A stretch of 64,000 nucleotides of DNA from Terriglobia bacterium (GCA_020073445.1 JAIQFE010000009.1:1-64000), one strand, 5' to 3'; positions 42,208 through 51,649 are shown, numbered from the stretch's first letter. The notes: generated from the letters alone by a model not told the origin. Translations and numbers: made by a program.

Positions 42208-43845
42208 TTGATCTCCTTTTCCAATATCAACAAGCAGTACGGGAAGCAGTTGATTTTCGTCGATGCTTCCTTTCAATTGAATCCCGGCGAAAAGGTCGGC
42301 TTGGTGGGCCCCAACGGCGCGGGCAAGACGACTCTCTTCCGCATGGTGGTCGGCGAGGAATCGCCTGACGAAGGCGAAGTCTCGGTCCCCAAGAAGATGA
42401 CCATCGGCTACTTCCGCCAGGACGTGGAAGAGATGAAAGGCCGGTCGGTGCTGGACGAAGCCATCGCGGGCAGCGGCCGGGCCGGCGATCTGCATCACGC
42501 GCTGGAGGAACTCCAGCAAGCCATGGAAGATCCCGAGCGTGCGGATGAGATGGACAAGATCCTCGACCGCTTCGGCCACGTACAGGAAGAGTACGACCAT
42601 CTGGGCGGCTACGCATTGGAGGCGCAGGCCCGCGAGGTGCTGCACGGCTTGGGGTTCCAGGATGACCAGATCGATGGCGATGTCGGCGCGCTATCGGGTG
42701 GATGGAAGATGCGCGTCGCGCTGGCGCGCGTCCTGCTGGGTCGGCCCGACGTCCTGCTGATGGACGAACCGACCAACCACCTGGATATCGAGTCGATCGT
42801 CTGGCTGGAGCATTTCCTCAAATCCTACGATGGCTCGGTTCTGATGACGTCGCACGATCGCGAGTTCATGAACCGCATCGTGTCGAAGATCGCGGAGATC
42901 GACGCGGGGGAGATCATCGCCTACTCAGGAGACTACGATTTCTACGAGCGCGAGCGCACCATCCGCGAGACCAATCAGCAGGCGGCCTTCGCGCGGCAAC
43001 AGTCCATGCTGGCCAAGGAACAGCGCTTTATCGACCGTTTTCGTACGCATGCGGCCAAAGCGGCCCAGGTGCAAAGCCGGATCAAGGCATTGGACAAGAT
43101 CGAGAAGATCGAGCTGCCGAAGAAGCGGCAGGTGGTGAAGTTCGAGTTCCGCGTTCCTCCCCGCTCGGGCGACCAGGTGGCCGTAATCGAGGATCTGCAC
43201 AAGAGCTACGGCAAGCGCGTGATCTATGACGGCTTTAGTCTCACGGTCCGCAGGGGCGAGCGTTGGGCGGTGATGGGCCGGAACGGGGCGGGCAAGACGA
43301 CGCTGCTCAAGATGATCGCCGGCGCGAGCGCCCCCGATTCCGGAAATGTGCGGCTGGGGGCCAGCCTCACCATGGGATACTTCGCCCAGCAATCGCTGGA
43401 CGTGCTGAATCCGGATCTGACGGTGATCGAACAGCTCATCGGCGATTTTCCTCAAGAAGGCCTCGGAACACTGCGCACACTGGCGGGGGCATTCCAGTTC
43501 TCGGGTGACGATGTGGATAAGAAAATCCGGTCCCTATCGGGCGGCGAGAAATCGCGGCTGGCGATGGCGCGGATGCTCTTCAACCCGCCGAATTTCTTGG
43601 TGCTGGATGAGCCGACCAATCACCTGGATCTGGCCACCAAGGAGATGCTGGTGGACGCGCTGAAGGATTTCGAAGGCACGATGATTTTTGTTTCGCACGA
43701 CCGCATGTTCCTAAGAGGTTTGGGCTCACGCGTGTTGGAACTCGGCGGCGATAGCGGCACAGATCGCACGCCGGTGGTTTATCCGGGGTCGTACGTCGAG
43801 TACGTGCAGGCGATCGGGCACGAGGCGCCGGGGATTATCGCGTAA
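42208..43845 (+). CDS. ABC-F family ATPase
   Basis: About 545 residues, two ABC domains and no membrane segment. Walker A motifs GPNGAGKTTL and GRNGAGKTTL, signatures LSGGWKMRVALARVLL and LSGGEKSRLAMARML, Walker B LLMDEPTNHLD and LVLDEPTNHLD. Between the domains is the ABC-F linker (about residues 240-310, RQQSMLAKEQRFIDRFRTHA). ABC-F proteins act on the ribosome and some protect it from antibiotics. The start is uncertain: TTG 42208 (giving MISFSNINKQYG) fits the family, TTG 42178 is longer. Confidence 0.92.
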   Translation: MISFSNINKQYGKQLIFVDASFQLNPGEKVGLVGPNGAGKTTLFRMVVGEESPDEGEVSVPKKMTIGYFRQDVEEMKGRSVLDEAIAGSGRAGDLHHALEELQQAMEDPERADEMDKILDRFGHVQEEYDHLGGYALEAQAREVLHGLGFQDDQIDGDVGALSGGWKMRVALARVLLGRPDVLLMDEPTNHLDIESIVWLEHFLKSYDGSVLMTSHDREFMNRIVSKIAEIDAGEIIAYSGDYDFYERERTIRETNQQAAFARQQSMLAKEQRFIDRFRTHAAKAAQVQSRIKALDKIEKIELPKKRQVVKFEFRVPPRSGDQVAVIEDLHKSYGKRVIYDGFSLTVRRGERWAVMGRNGAGKTTLLKMIAGASAPDSGNVRLGASLTMGYFAQQSLDVLNPDLTVIEQLIGDFPQEGLGTLRTLAGAFQFSGDDVDKKIRSLSGGEKSRLAMARMLFNPPNFLVLDEPTNHLDLATKEMLVDALKDFEGTMIFVSHDRMFLRGLGSRVLELGGDSGTDRTPVVYPGSYVEYVQAIGHEAPGIIA

Positions 43846-43854
43846 ATAATCGGG

Positions 43855-44340
43855 TTACGTCGTTGTGCCCGCCGGCCAGATGTAGACGCCTTCCGCCACT
43901 ACTCTGGGGTCGCCAAAGTAGGAATGGTTACGTACCGCGCTCCCGTTCCAAAGGTCCACGTGCAAGAAACCGAACATGATCACCCCGGGGACGCCGGCGA
44001 CGGTACTTTCGTCAGCATTGCCCTTAAATCGCCTGGGATGTCCGTAACGGTTGGTCAGGTAGACACGGAGGTCGTAACAGCTGTAGATGTACCACTTGCT
44101 GTCCGCACCTTGCATCGCCCGGACTTTGCCTCCGGCACCCATGTAAGGGTTGGCCATCCCATGCCATCCGGAGACAGGCGCTCCTGAATAGTTCAGTGCC
44201 CGGCTCAGTCGGATACAGCAGGTTTCAAATCCCGCATCCACAATCTCTTTGCCGATGGGGCCGCCCACCACGGCAGCCACGGCTGCGGGCGCGCCCAGGG
44301 GCAATTGCGGGAACATAGATTCGATACTGGGAAGATTCAT
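43855..44340 (-). CDS. Tae4-type peptidoglycan amidase (T6SS effector family)
   Basis: 161 residues. The features of Tae4 are present in order: VAAVVGGPIGKEI, the catalytic Cys segment FETCCIRLSRALNYSGAPV (C41), the block QGADSKWYIYSCYDLRVYL, the His segment FGFLHVDLWNGSA (H127) and a terminal FGDPRVVAEGVYIWP. Tae4 enzymes cut the D-Glu to meso-DAP peptide bond of peptidoglycan when delivered by type VI secretion. There is no signal peptide, as expected. No T6SS structural gene, VgrG or PAAR is in the window, so this is an orphan. A periplasmic protein gene lies 39 bp upstream. Confidence 0.85.
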   Translation of the reverse strand: MNLPSIESMFPQLPLGAPAAVAAVVGGPIGKEIVDAGFETCCIRLSRALNYSGAPVSGWHGMANPYMGAGGKVRAMQGADSKWYIYSCYDLRVYLTNRYGHPRRFKGNADESTVAGVPGVIMFGFLHVDLWNGSAVRNHSYFGDPRVVAEGVYIWPAGTTT

Positions 44341-44379
44341 TTCAACCTCCGATAAGTGTTTGCGATCATCGTGGCCGCC

Positions 44380-45015
44380 TCATGGCTGCTTGACGGCGAA
44401 CCAAACGGCGCAGTCGTAGGGCAGCTTATCTCTGGCAGCGATTCCACGAGCCTGTAATGCCTTGAAGAACGGGAGATCGCCTGCCGCGGAGACCAATACG
44501 GTTTCGACGCCCGAGACCTCGATATGGCGTCCGAACTTTTCGAATAACGCCTGCCACTCCCCGAGAATTGTCTTCTGAGCCACAAGCGTTTGGATAAATG
44601 CATTGATATTCCCGGACTTCGGCCGGCCGGCTCGACGGTCCCACTGTTCGGAGCTCGCCGCCAGCGTAGCCAGCCGCTCCGGCATCTCTGGAAGTGAATT
44701 CAGCCGGCCCACAGACAATGTTCTGAAACTCCGGGCGCTCGACGGGTCCGCAAGGACCTTCTCCAGGATCTTTGCGAGCAGCGGCATCTGCTGGCGGATC
44801 GCTAAGGAGCACTTGGAGCGTTGAAGGATGATCCCTTCGTTTAGCGGCGAGTGTTGGAGCGTCCATTGGATATGGCAGGATCCTGAATCGACGTTATATA
44901 CCGTCTCAGTCCGGGCGGGATTGGGGTTAACGCTAACCTGCGGATCCTGGGACGCAGCAATGGATGGCAGGACGAGGCCGATGAGAACGATAATCTTCCT
45001 AGCCAGATAGCGCAT
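44380..45015 (-). CDS. Exported protein, candidate immunity partner of the Tae4 amidase
   Basis: About 211 residues from ATG 45015, with a signal peptide (KIIVLIGLVLPSIAA, cleavage near ASQ). The mature protein is mainly helical and contains Cys residues (GSCHIQWTL, SKCSLAIRQQ, YDCAVWFAV) that could form disulphides in the periplasm. It is immediately upstream of the Tae4 gene on the same strand. Known Tai4 immunity proteins are also periplasmic but about half this size, and no similarity to them is apparent. The immunity role is inferred from gene order and export. Confidence 0.7.
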   Translation of the reverse strand: MRYLARKIIVLIGLVLPSIAASQDPQVSVNPNPARTETVYNVDSGSCHIQWTLQHSPLNEGIILQRSKCSLAIRQQMPLLAKILEKVLADPSSARSFRTLSVGRLNSLPEMPERLATLAASSEQWDRRAGRPKSGNINAFIQTLVAQKTILGEWQALFEKFGRHIEVSGVETVLVSAAGDLPFFKALQARGIAARDKLPYDCAVWFAVKQP

Positions 45016-45087
45016 AACATCCTTCCCTATAGATGTTCGCGCAATCCCCGCCAAAGTGGTATCAGCGCCGGGGACTATCGCCTGAGT

Positions 45088-45918
45088 TTATTTCGGGGCG
45101 ATTTTCGGGGTCAGGCGGTCCAGCTCCCGGACATACAGCGGATTGTCGGGGAACCGATTGTGCAGGCCGGTTAGCAACTCCCGGGCCAAGGCCCGATTGT
45201 TGTCGCGCAGGGCGGCCACCGCGAGCAGTAGCTTGGCGAACGGCTCCAGATAGTGACCGTTCTGCGCAGTCATGCGGAGTGCCTGGAGCCCCTTTTCGCG
45301 ATCGACCTGCGAACCCGTCGCCCAAAGCAACGCTCGCAACGGTGCGGGCTTGAGGCTCAACAGGTAATTCTCGACGCCCCTGCCGAGATAAGCGTCGTAG
45401 GCCTTCGGATTGATCGCAGTCAGCTTGTCGGTGAAGGCGCGGCCCTGCTTCGTATATTTGAGCGCGGTGAAATCCTGTTTCTCGATGAGCGACGCGAGAT
45501 CGGCGCGCAATCCGAAGGTTAGCGACTTGGCGAACAGGGCATCGGGATCGGCCGGCGTTACCTGTAGCGTGGCATTGGCCAAACGTTCGGTCCGGGCGAT
45601 CTCCTGATCGAAGCGCGGTTTCATCTGCGGGTCGGGGTTAAGCTTCGCGCGTTTTTCGAATTTCGTGTCATCGACGAACAGCTCGGATTCCAGCACTCCC
45701 AACCGAGCCAGTTCAGAAAAAAGATACGCGGCGGCATCCGAGGCCGGGCCGAGCGCATCGGCGGGGTGGCTCTGTTTCCATTGGCCGAAGACCTGGTGCG
45801 CTTCGTCGAACTTGAGATCGTACATCTTGAGCCAGCCGCTGTAGAGATCCCCGGATTGGACGCTCAGGTCGGCGCCAAACGCGGAGGAGATCAGGAATGC
45901 GAGGACAACGTAGCGCAT
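45088..45918 (-). CDS. Exported TPR-like protein
   Basis: About 276 residues from ATG 45918, signal peptide (YVVLAFLISSAFGA). The rest is helical with TPR-like units: SGDLYSGWLKMYDLKFDEAH, FAKLLLAVAALRDNNRALAREL and LHNRFPDNPLYVRELDRL. It probably serves as a periplasmic interaction protein. It lies 72 bp upstream of the candidate immunity gene and could be in the same transcript. Confidence 0.78.
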   Translation of the reverse strand: MRYVVLAFLISSAFGADLSVQSGDLYSGWLKMYDLKFDEAHQVFGQWKQSHPADALGPASDAAAYLFSELARLGVLESELFVDDTKFEKRAKLNPDPQMKPRFDQEIARTERLANATLQVTPADPDALFAKSLTFGLRADLASLIEKQDFTALKYTKQGRAFTDKLTAINPKAYDAYLGRGVENYLLSLKPAPLRALLWATGSQVDREKGLQALRMTAQNGHYLEPFAKLLLAVAALRDNNRALARELLTGLHNRFPDNPLYVRELDRLTPKIAPK

Positions 45919-46008
45919 AAGACTCACGGAAACAACCAAGCTCTGTCTTATTGTCTCTCAGTGCGAAATCGAGGCGTAAAACGGCCTGCCAATTGCACTA
46001 GTTGGCGC

Positions 46009-46608
46009 GTGAACCTGTCGATCCGCCACCTATTGGCCTTCTTCCTTCAACTTGGTTCATTCGGGATCCTGCTGGTCTCGATCGCGGACGATTCGTTTCT
46101 ATTTCTGCCGATCGGAAGCGACTTGCTTACGGTGATTCTCGTGGCCAGAAATCACAATCGGCTACTGCTTTACGTGCTGGCGGGAGCCGTGGGATCGACC
46201 GTCGGCGTGTTACTGCTAGACTTAGCCTGCCGCAACGGCGGCGAAGCATTGCTCAAGCGCCTGGTGAAACCGAAGCTTCTCGGCTACTTGAAACAGAAGA
46301 TGGAGAAGCATGCCGGTGGCGCGGTGATCGTCACCTGTCTGGCGCCGCCACCTTTTCCGTTCGGAGCTGCCATCGCGGTGGCGAGCGCATTGCAGTATCC
46401 CAGGCTGCGCCTCCTGAGTCTGGTGTTCGGCGCCCGCGCGATTCGATATTCGCTGATCGGCTGGGCCGCGATTTATCTCGGCCGCCGCATCTTGCGGATG
46501 GCGGAGTCAACGGAGTTCGAGTGGTTCATGGCCGCCTTCATCGCGTTCTGCGTGATCGGAAGCGTCGCCTCGATCATTCAGTGGGTGCGAATCGGCAAAA
46601 CACGATGA
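46009..46608 (+). CDS. DedA/VTT (YqaA-like) membrane protein
   Basis: About 199 residues from GTG 46009 (GTG 45961 possible). It has four to five membrane segments. The VTT core is seen in LLYVLAGAVGSTVGVLLLDL, then KMEKHAGGAVIVTCLAPPPF with the conserved PPPFPFG, and RAIRYSLIGWAAIYLGRRIL. DedA proteins translocate undecaprenyl phosphate or phosphatidylethanolamine between leaflets. The short YqaA-like subgroup is most likely. It is divergent from the TPR-like gene. Confidence 0.85.
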   Translation: MNLSIRHLLAFFLQLGSFGILLVSIADDSFLFLPIGSDLLTVILVARNHNRLLLYVLAGAVGSTVGVLLLDLACRNGGEALLKRLVKPKLLGYLKQKMEKHAGGAVIVTCLAPPPFPFGAAIAVASALQYPRLRLLSLVFGARAIRYSLIGWAAIYLGRRILRMAESTEFEWFMAAFIAFCVIGSVASIIQWVRIGKTR

Positions 46609-46615
46609 GGGCCGA

Positions 46616-47806
46616 TTAAGCGGGTACAGCGGCCTCTTTCAGCGATTCCGTCAAGAACTCAAGTGCCACCGCGGCGCCGCCCTTGCGATGCGGAACGCCG
46701 GCGAGGTCCAGACCCATCTCGACGCCCGAAAGCGCTCCGGCGAGCATCAGATCGTTGAGGTCGCCCAGGTGCCCGATGCGGAAAACCTTGTCCGCGAGCT
46801 TGCCCAGTCCGCTGCCGAGCGCCATATTAAACCGCTCGAGAACCACTTTGCGGAACTCGTCCGCCGAATGGCCGGCGGGCGTATAGACGGCCGTCACCGA
46901 GTTGCTGTATTCCTTCGGATCGAGAGCGACGTTCTCCAGGCCCCAAGCCTTTACGGCCCGCCGCGCAGCCTCGCCATGACGCTCGTGCCGCTTGAAGACG
47001 TTCTGCAACCCTTCCTCGCGCAGCATGTTCAGCGACTCGCGCAGGCCGAAGAGCATATTCGTCGCGGGAGTATAGGGAAAGAAGCCGTTGACGTTTTGCG
47101 TCAGCATCATCTGCCAGTCCCAGTACGATCGGGGAAGTTTCGCAGTCTTCGAAGCCGCAAGTGCCTTGCTGCTGATCGCGTTAAAGCCGAGACCGGGAGG
47201 CAGCATCATGCCTTTCTGCGAGCCGCCGACGGACACGTCGACTTCCCACTCGTCGTGCCGGTAGTCGATAGAGGCAAGCGACGAGATGACGTCCACCAGC
47301 AGCAGCGCCGGATGCTGCGCGCGTTTCATGGCGGCGCGAACTGCGCCCACCGAGCTGGTGACGCCCGAAGAGGTTTCGTTGTGCACGACACCGACAGCCT
47401 TGATCTTATGCTCGCGATCGTCGCGGAGCTTGGCTTCGACCACGTGCGCATCCACGCCATGGCGCCAGTCGGTTTGTACGACCTCGACATCCAGGCCCAG
47501 TTTGGAGGCCACCCCAATCCACAAGGCAGCGAACTGGCCGACTTCGAACATCAGGATTTTGTCGCCGGGCGAAAGAGTGTTCGTCAGGGCGCCTTCCCAG
47601 GCTCCGGATCCGGAGGAAGGGAAGATGACCACTTTCCCCGAGGTTTGGAAGACTTCTTTCATCCCCTCAAGGACCTCGAGTCCCAGAAGTCCGCACTCCG
47701 GACCCCGGTGATCGATGGTTGGACGCGACATGGCGCGCAGTATACGCTCGGGGACGTTCGTGGGCCCGGGCAGTTGAACGAATTGACGACCGCTATGGTA
47801 AGGCAT
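46616..47806 (-). CDS. Class V aminotransferase, alanine/serine-glyoxylate type
   Basis: 396 residues, fold type I PLP enzyme. Typical start LPGPTNVPERILRAMSRPTIDHRGPEC, phosphate-binding FPSSGSGAWEGALTN, HNETSSGV, aspartate in LLLVDVISSLASIDY and the cofactor lysine in GGSQKGMMLPPGLGF. The C-terminal FRIGHLGDLND is also diagnostic. It transfers an amino group from alanine, serine or aspartate to glyoxylate, making glycine. No clear operon partner. Confidence 0.92.
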   Translation of the reverse strand: MPYHSGRQFVQLPGPTNVPERILRAMSRPTIDHRGPECGLLGLEVLEGMKEVFQTSGKVVIFPSSGSGAWEGALTNTLSPGDKILMFEVGQFAALWIGVASKLGLDVEVVQTDWRHGVDAHVVEAKLRDDREHKIKAVGVVHNETSSGVTSSVGAVRAAMKRAQHPALLLVDVISSLASIDYRHDEWEVDVSVGGSQKGMMLPPGLGFNAISSKALAASKTAKLPRSYWDWQMMLTQNVNGFFPYTPATNMLFGLRESLNMLREEGLQNVFKRHERHGEAARRAVKAWGLENVALDPKEYSNSVTAVYTPAGHSADEFRKVVLERFNMALGSGLGKLADKVFRIGHLGDLNDLMLAGALSGVEMGLDLAGVPHRKGGAAVALEFLTESLKEAAVPA

Positions 47807-47915
47807 CTTTTTTTGATCTAAAGTTTATTGTAACCCGCGGTCCCCGCACTTCGTTAAGCTACAGAGTGTAGGCGAATCGCTCGCCCGTCCAAATGCGCAG
47901 CGATCGCGAATCATC

Positions 47916-49232
47916 ATGTCTAAGTCAATTGCATTCTTTTTTCTCATTGTGGTGATCCTGGCTGGGGCGGCGGTGGCGTTGTTCGCCATGTCCTCGCACA
48001 CCAGCTTGGCCTTCAATCCTGCCCCATCTACCATCGGAGCGGCTACTGCGATCGGTGTGCGAATCGCGAATCCGCATGGCGTTCGCACCATTACCGCGCG
48101 CATCGAACAAGACGGCAACAGCACCATCGTCGATCAAGAGACCAAGCCAGCCACGCGATTTACCTTCTGGCGGACTCACGCCGGACCCGAGATCATCCAC
48201 TTCATCGTCGGGAAAGATCGCGCCTCCCATTTGAAGGAAGGGAAGGCTCGCGTGATCGTCGAGGTTCGATCGAATGATCTGCGGGCCCTGACGGACACGA
48301 TCGCGGTCGACGCAGACGTGGTCCTCCGGCCCCCGTCCGTAACCACGGATGGATTTCAACACTACATCAATCAGGGCGGCTCGGAGTTCGTGCTGCTCAC
48401 TCCAACAGGCTCGTGGCAAGAAGCTGGGGTTCGCGTCGGACCGGCGACGTTCCGCAGCTTCCCTGAACCTGGGCAAAGCCCGCAGCGAGTTTCCTTATTC
48501 GCCTATAGCTGGGACACTCCACCCGATACAGCTCCGGTGGTGTTTGCCAGTAACGGTGCCGGGCCCGAAGCCACAGCGCATTTCTGGTTCAAAGTCTTCC
48601 CGAAGAAGTTTCGTTCGCGAGATTTATCGATCGACGACGCCTTTCTGGAAAAGGTGGTCAATCAAATCGATCCCGGAGGGTCAGGGGATCTGGTTACCCG
48701 CTTTCTGAAGATCAATGGAGAGGTGCGGCGCGCCAATAATAAGACGCTCTCCGATCTGCGCTTGAAAACGGAGCCTCGGTTCCTGTGGACGCAATCGTTT
48801 CTTCAACTCGCGGGGTCGCAGGTCGAGTCCGCTTTTGCCGATCTTCGGACCTACGTTTACAAAGGCAAGAAGATCGATCAGCAGGTGCATCTCGGATTCG
48901 ATCTTGCGACAGTCCAGCACGGTCCGGTGCTGGCGGCAAACGATGGGAAGGTGATTTGGGCGGCGCCGCTGGGTATTTATGGCAACTGTATTGTTGTCGA
49001 CCACGGACTCGGATTGCAGTCCATCTACGGCCACCTAAGCGAGATCGCCGTCAAGGAGGGCGAGATGGTGAGCCGGGGTCAACAGATGGGAAAAAGCGGA
49101 TCCACAGGCTTGGCGGGCGGGGACCATCTTCACTTCACGATGCAGGTAGACGGCGTCCAGGTAAATCCCGTCGAATGGTGGGATGACCACTGGATCAACG
49201 ATCACATCCGCAGCCGGCTGAAGGGTCCGTAG
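47916..49232 (+). CDS. M23 (LytM) family metallopeptidase
   Basis: 438 residues, anchored by an N-terminal membrane segment or uncleaved signal (FFFLIVVILAGAAVALFAM). A beta-rich middle region (about 30-300) precedes the LytM domain (about 310-430). Zinc ligands are H and D of QVHLGFDLA, and the HxH of GGDHLHFTMQV, with YGHLSEIAVKEGEMVSRGQ between them, so the active site is complete. Probably a peptidoglycan endopeptidase. It stands alone, with the aminotransferase divergent. Confidence 0.92.
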   Translation: MSKSIAFFFLIVVILAGAAVALFAMSSHTSLAFNPAPSTIGAATAIGVRIANPHGVRTITARIEQDGNSTIVDQETKPATRFTFWRTHAGPEIIHFIVGKDRASHLKEGKARVIVEVRSNDLRALTDTIAVDADVVLRPPSVTTDGFQHYINQGGSEFVLLTPTGSWQEAGVRVGPATFRSFPEPGQSPQRVSLFAYSWDTPPDTAPVVFASNGAGPEATAHFWFKVFPKKFRSRDLSIDDAFLEKVVNQIDPGGSGDLVTRFLKINGEVRRANNKTLSDLRLKTEPRFLWTQSFLQLAGSQVESAFADLRTYVYKGKKIDQQVHLGFDLATVQHGPVLAANDGKVIWAAPLGIYGNCIVVDHGLGLQSIYGHLSEIAVKEGEMVSRGQQMGKSGSTGLAGGDHLHFTMQVDGVQVNPVEWWDDHWINDHIRSRLKGP

Positions 49233-49314
49233 CCGCCGCGTGACCACAAAGGAAATTTAATCATGTCCAGCGAAACGCCAGACACCTTTTAGACATCGCT
49301 GATCCAGGGAGCTT

Positions 49315-49761
49315 ATGAAACATTTCCTGCCTGTCATACTCACTTCACTCTGCCTCAGTGGGTTGGCGGCGGCGCAGTCCAGCGCCCCACCCGCTACTCA
49401 ATCCAATCAGGTTACGCCCAGAGTCTTGGCTGAGATGTTACAGTCCGCTACGAACTTCCACGACTTGGCCCAGAATCTGAGCAAGAGCCTGGGGCCGGAT
49501 GTTCACACGATCGGGCCGAATGGTTCGTCGCAGCACTCGGTGGAACGCACGGCAATTACCGTTGGCGCCGGAGCAGGGGTCGGCGTTGCGATCGGCAGCA
49601 TGACGCGCAACCAAAATGGCGCGCTGATCGGCGCCCTCATCGGCGGTGCGGGCGGATTGGTCCTGGACGAAATCCTGAAGCACCGCGAGCAAACTCATTC
49701 CCAAGCCATCGACTCGCCGAGTCCGAAGAATCCCCCGGTACTGAAGCAACGGCCTCAGTAA
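49315..49761 (+). CDS. Exported glycine-zipper protein
   Basis: 148 residues, signal peptide (LPVILTSLCLSGLAAAQ). The middle contains ITVGAGAGVGVAIGSMTRNQ followed by GALIGALIGGAGGLVLDEIL, a glycine-zipper membrane motif common in outer-membrane-associated small proteins. GGGAG directly upstream supports the ATG. Function unknown; it converges with an MBL-fold gene. Confidence 0.75.
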   Translation: MKHFLPVILTSLCLSGLAAAQSSAPPATQSNQVTPRVLAEMLQSATNFHDLAQNLSKSLGPDVHTIGPNGSSQHSVERTAITVGAGAGVGVAIGSMTRNQNGALIGALIGGAGGLVLDEILKHREQTHSQAIDSPSPKNPPVLKQRPQ

Positions 49762-49778
49762 AGAGCCGTTCTCCGTAA

Positions 49779-50645
49779 CTATTCGTAAAACGCCGGAGCC
49801 GTCTTTAACAAGTTGAAGGTGGCCAGATCGTGCTCGATCCACAATCGGGCACCGGTCTGCTTCACGAAAGCTTCGACCTTCGCGCGCGAGACAGCCGATT
49901 GCTCCTTGTTAAATTCAAAGGTCGGAAACCGGTGCATGTTGATTTCCTGGGGCAGGTGGTAGAGATCGCCCGCGATAAGGATCGGCCCGGACTGCTTCAG
50001 CTTCAGGAACAAAACCTGATGACCGGGTGTGTGTCCTGGAGCATATTGGATCACCACCGTCCCGTCTCCGAACACGTCATAATCTTTGTCCGTGAGAATG
50101 ATCGTCTTGCTGTCTTTGAGTTTGCTGTATGTGGCGGAGGCCATCGGACCACCTCCACCGCGGCCGCCTGCCGGCGGGGGAGCGAACATGGCATCGTGCT
50201 CGTTCTGGTGAACCAGCCAGGTAGAGGCGGCGAAGTCGTTGGCGTTCGCCGTGTGATCGGAGTGCAGGTGAGAAAGCGCCAGATATTTGATGTCGGCCGC
50301 CGAGTACCCCACCTCCGCCAACTGCGACTTCAGAGTTTTCGTGACCGTCGAGATTCCTTGCGCCGTTCCGTTGACCTGGCTGTCCGGGATCACGCCGACG
50401 TCCCACATCAGCGTGCCTTTCGGATGCACCACCAGATAGCAGGGCACCGCGAAAGGCTGCTTCTCGCCGATCTCTTCTTTTGTGAATCCGAAGGTGGCGG
50501 GAGCGCTCATGGTCAACAAGCCGCAATCGAACACGTAAAGGCGGACCGATTGGGGTGGTTTCGGCTTGTTCTGCGCGATCGTAGCGGGCGCGATCAGGAA
50601 GATCACCGCTGTTGCCGCCGCAGCCCCTAGGGCGAGTCGTTTCAT
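49779..50645 (-). CDS. Exported MBL-fold hydrolase, N-acyl homoserine lactonase-like
   Basis: 288 residues, signal peptide (GAAAATAVIFLIAPATIAQ). Metal-binding site LALSHLHSDHTANANDFAAS (HxHxDH), further ligands in QYAPGHTPGHQVLF and LIAGDLYHLP. The LYVFDCGLLTMSAPATF start and YLVVHPKGTLMWDVGVIP block are typical of the AiiA-like lactonase subgroup, which has a phenol/alkyl-lactone ring-opening role. Export is unusual for true quorum quenching lactonases, so another ester or lactone substrate is possible. Gene order places it downstream of another MBL gene. Confidence 0.85.
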   Translation of the reverse strand: MKRLALGAAAATAVIFLIAPATIAQNKPKPPQSVRLYVFDCGLLTMSAPATFGFTKEEIGEKQPFAVPCYLVVHPKGTLMWDVGVIPDSQVNGTAQGISTVTKTLKSQLAEVGYSAADIKYLALSHLHSDHTANANDFAASTWLVHQNEHDAMFAPPPAGGRGGGGPMASATYSKLKDSKTIILTDKDYDVFGDGTVVIQYAPGHTPGHQVLFLKLKQSGPILIAGDLYHLPQEINMHRFPTFEFNKEQSAVSRAKVEAFVKQTGARLWIEHDLATFNLLKTAPAFYE

Positions 50646-50689
50646 ATCTTTCCTCTTGCTGTAATTGCTGATCTAGGTACTTCGAACTA

Positions 50690-51649
50690 CTAGCGGATCT
50701 CCGCATACAGCCGATTAACAAATCCGGTCATGGAATTCAGATTCGGCCAGTCGGTGTTCGCGACCCACGCCGGATAGTTCATCTTGAACACCTCGGTCAG
50801 CCGCGTGGCGGCGTCGGCGGCGGAAACTCCGGATCGCTTCAAAGCCGCTGCACGACCTTGCATGTCCCGAATGAACGCGGCCTCGGAGGTAATCAGCGAT
50901 GCATCGCCTACCTTGCTGTGCGTTGGAATCACCACTCGAGGCTGCAGCGGAACGAGTTTGTCCAACACCGTCAGCCAACTGGCGAAGCTCCCGCCGGATG
51001 ACGCCACCGACGGCACTACTTTGTTCTGCACGATGTCGCCCGTAATCAGAGCACGGTCCGGTTCCACGAAAATCAATTCATCGCTTGCGGTGTGCCCGGC
51101 GCCCAAAAACATGAGCCGGACGGTCAGCCCGCCGCCTAATTCCAACTTCGCCTCGGACTCGAATGTTATATCCGGAGGCCGCAACGGTCCCAAGCCTTGG
51201 AGCGAGGGTGCGAACTGAGGCGAGTTCTTAAAGAACGTCATGGTCTGCTCGCCTTCCTTTTCCAGTTCCTGCTGCTGCACGGCGGGACGGATGAGAATCG
51301 TCTCCGGCGGAAATCCGCCAATCCCGGCGGCATGCTCCGGATGGTAGTGAGTCGTCGTCAGGAATAACTTCGGACCCTTGGATAACCGCTTGGCGACACG
51401 GGACACTAATGCGCCGTTCGCCGTTCCCAGCCCCGTATCCACAACCAACGTCGCGGCGTCACCCACAACGTAAACCACGTTGGGGAATCCGGTGGTCATG
51501 AAGACGTGCTCGGAAACTTTCGCGGTCGTTTCCGTCAACGTGGGCGAAGGAAACTGGCCATACACTGTGATGGCCGCGAGGAACGCAATCGTGAGTCGCA
51601 CGACGGCATGATATCGCACTCCCGACGAACGACGACTAACGCGGACCAT
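50690..51649 (-). CDS. Exported MBL-fold hydrolase
   Basis: About 319 residues from ATG 51649; GTG starts at 51624 or later are also possible. Signal peptide (AVVRLTIAFLAAITVYGQ). The first metal motif is TTTHYHPEHAAGIGG (HxHxEH, with Glu in place of the usual Asp), others are LGAGHTASDELIFVEPD and VVIPTHSKVGDASL. A glyoxalase II/beta-lactamase-like exported hydrolase, substrate unknown. Its start overlaps the end of the beta-helix gene by 14 bp, suggesting coupling. Confidence 0.8.
   Translation of the reverse strand: MVRVSRRSSGVRYHAVVRLTIAFLAAITVYGQFPSPTLTETTAKVSEHVFMTTGFPNVVYVVGDAATLVVDTGLGTANGALVSRVAKRLSKGPKLFLTTTHYHPEHAAGIGGFPPETILIRPAVQQQELEKEGEQTMTFFKNSPQFAPSLQGLGPLRPPDITFESEAKLELGGGLTVRLMFLGAGHTASDELIFVEPDRALITGDIVQNKVVPSVASSGGSFASWLTVLDKLVPLQPRVVIPTHSKVGDASLITSEAAFIRDMQGRAAALKRSGVSAADAATRLTEVFKMNYPAWVANTDWPNLNSMTGFVNRLYAEIR

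Noticed and set aside
46688-47821. 377-codon frame opposite the aminotransferase
   Set aside because: Antisense shadow of a well-conserved PLP enzyme; no domain features of its own.
43855-49232. A T6SS or phage lysis cassette around the Tae4 and M23 genes
   Set aside because: No sheath, baseplate, VgrG, holin or phage structural gene is present; the M23 protein is a membrane-anchored housekeeping type and separated by unrelated genes.
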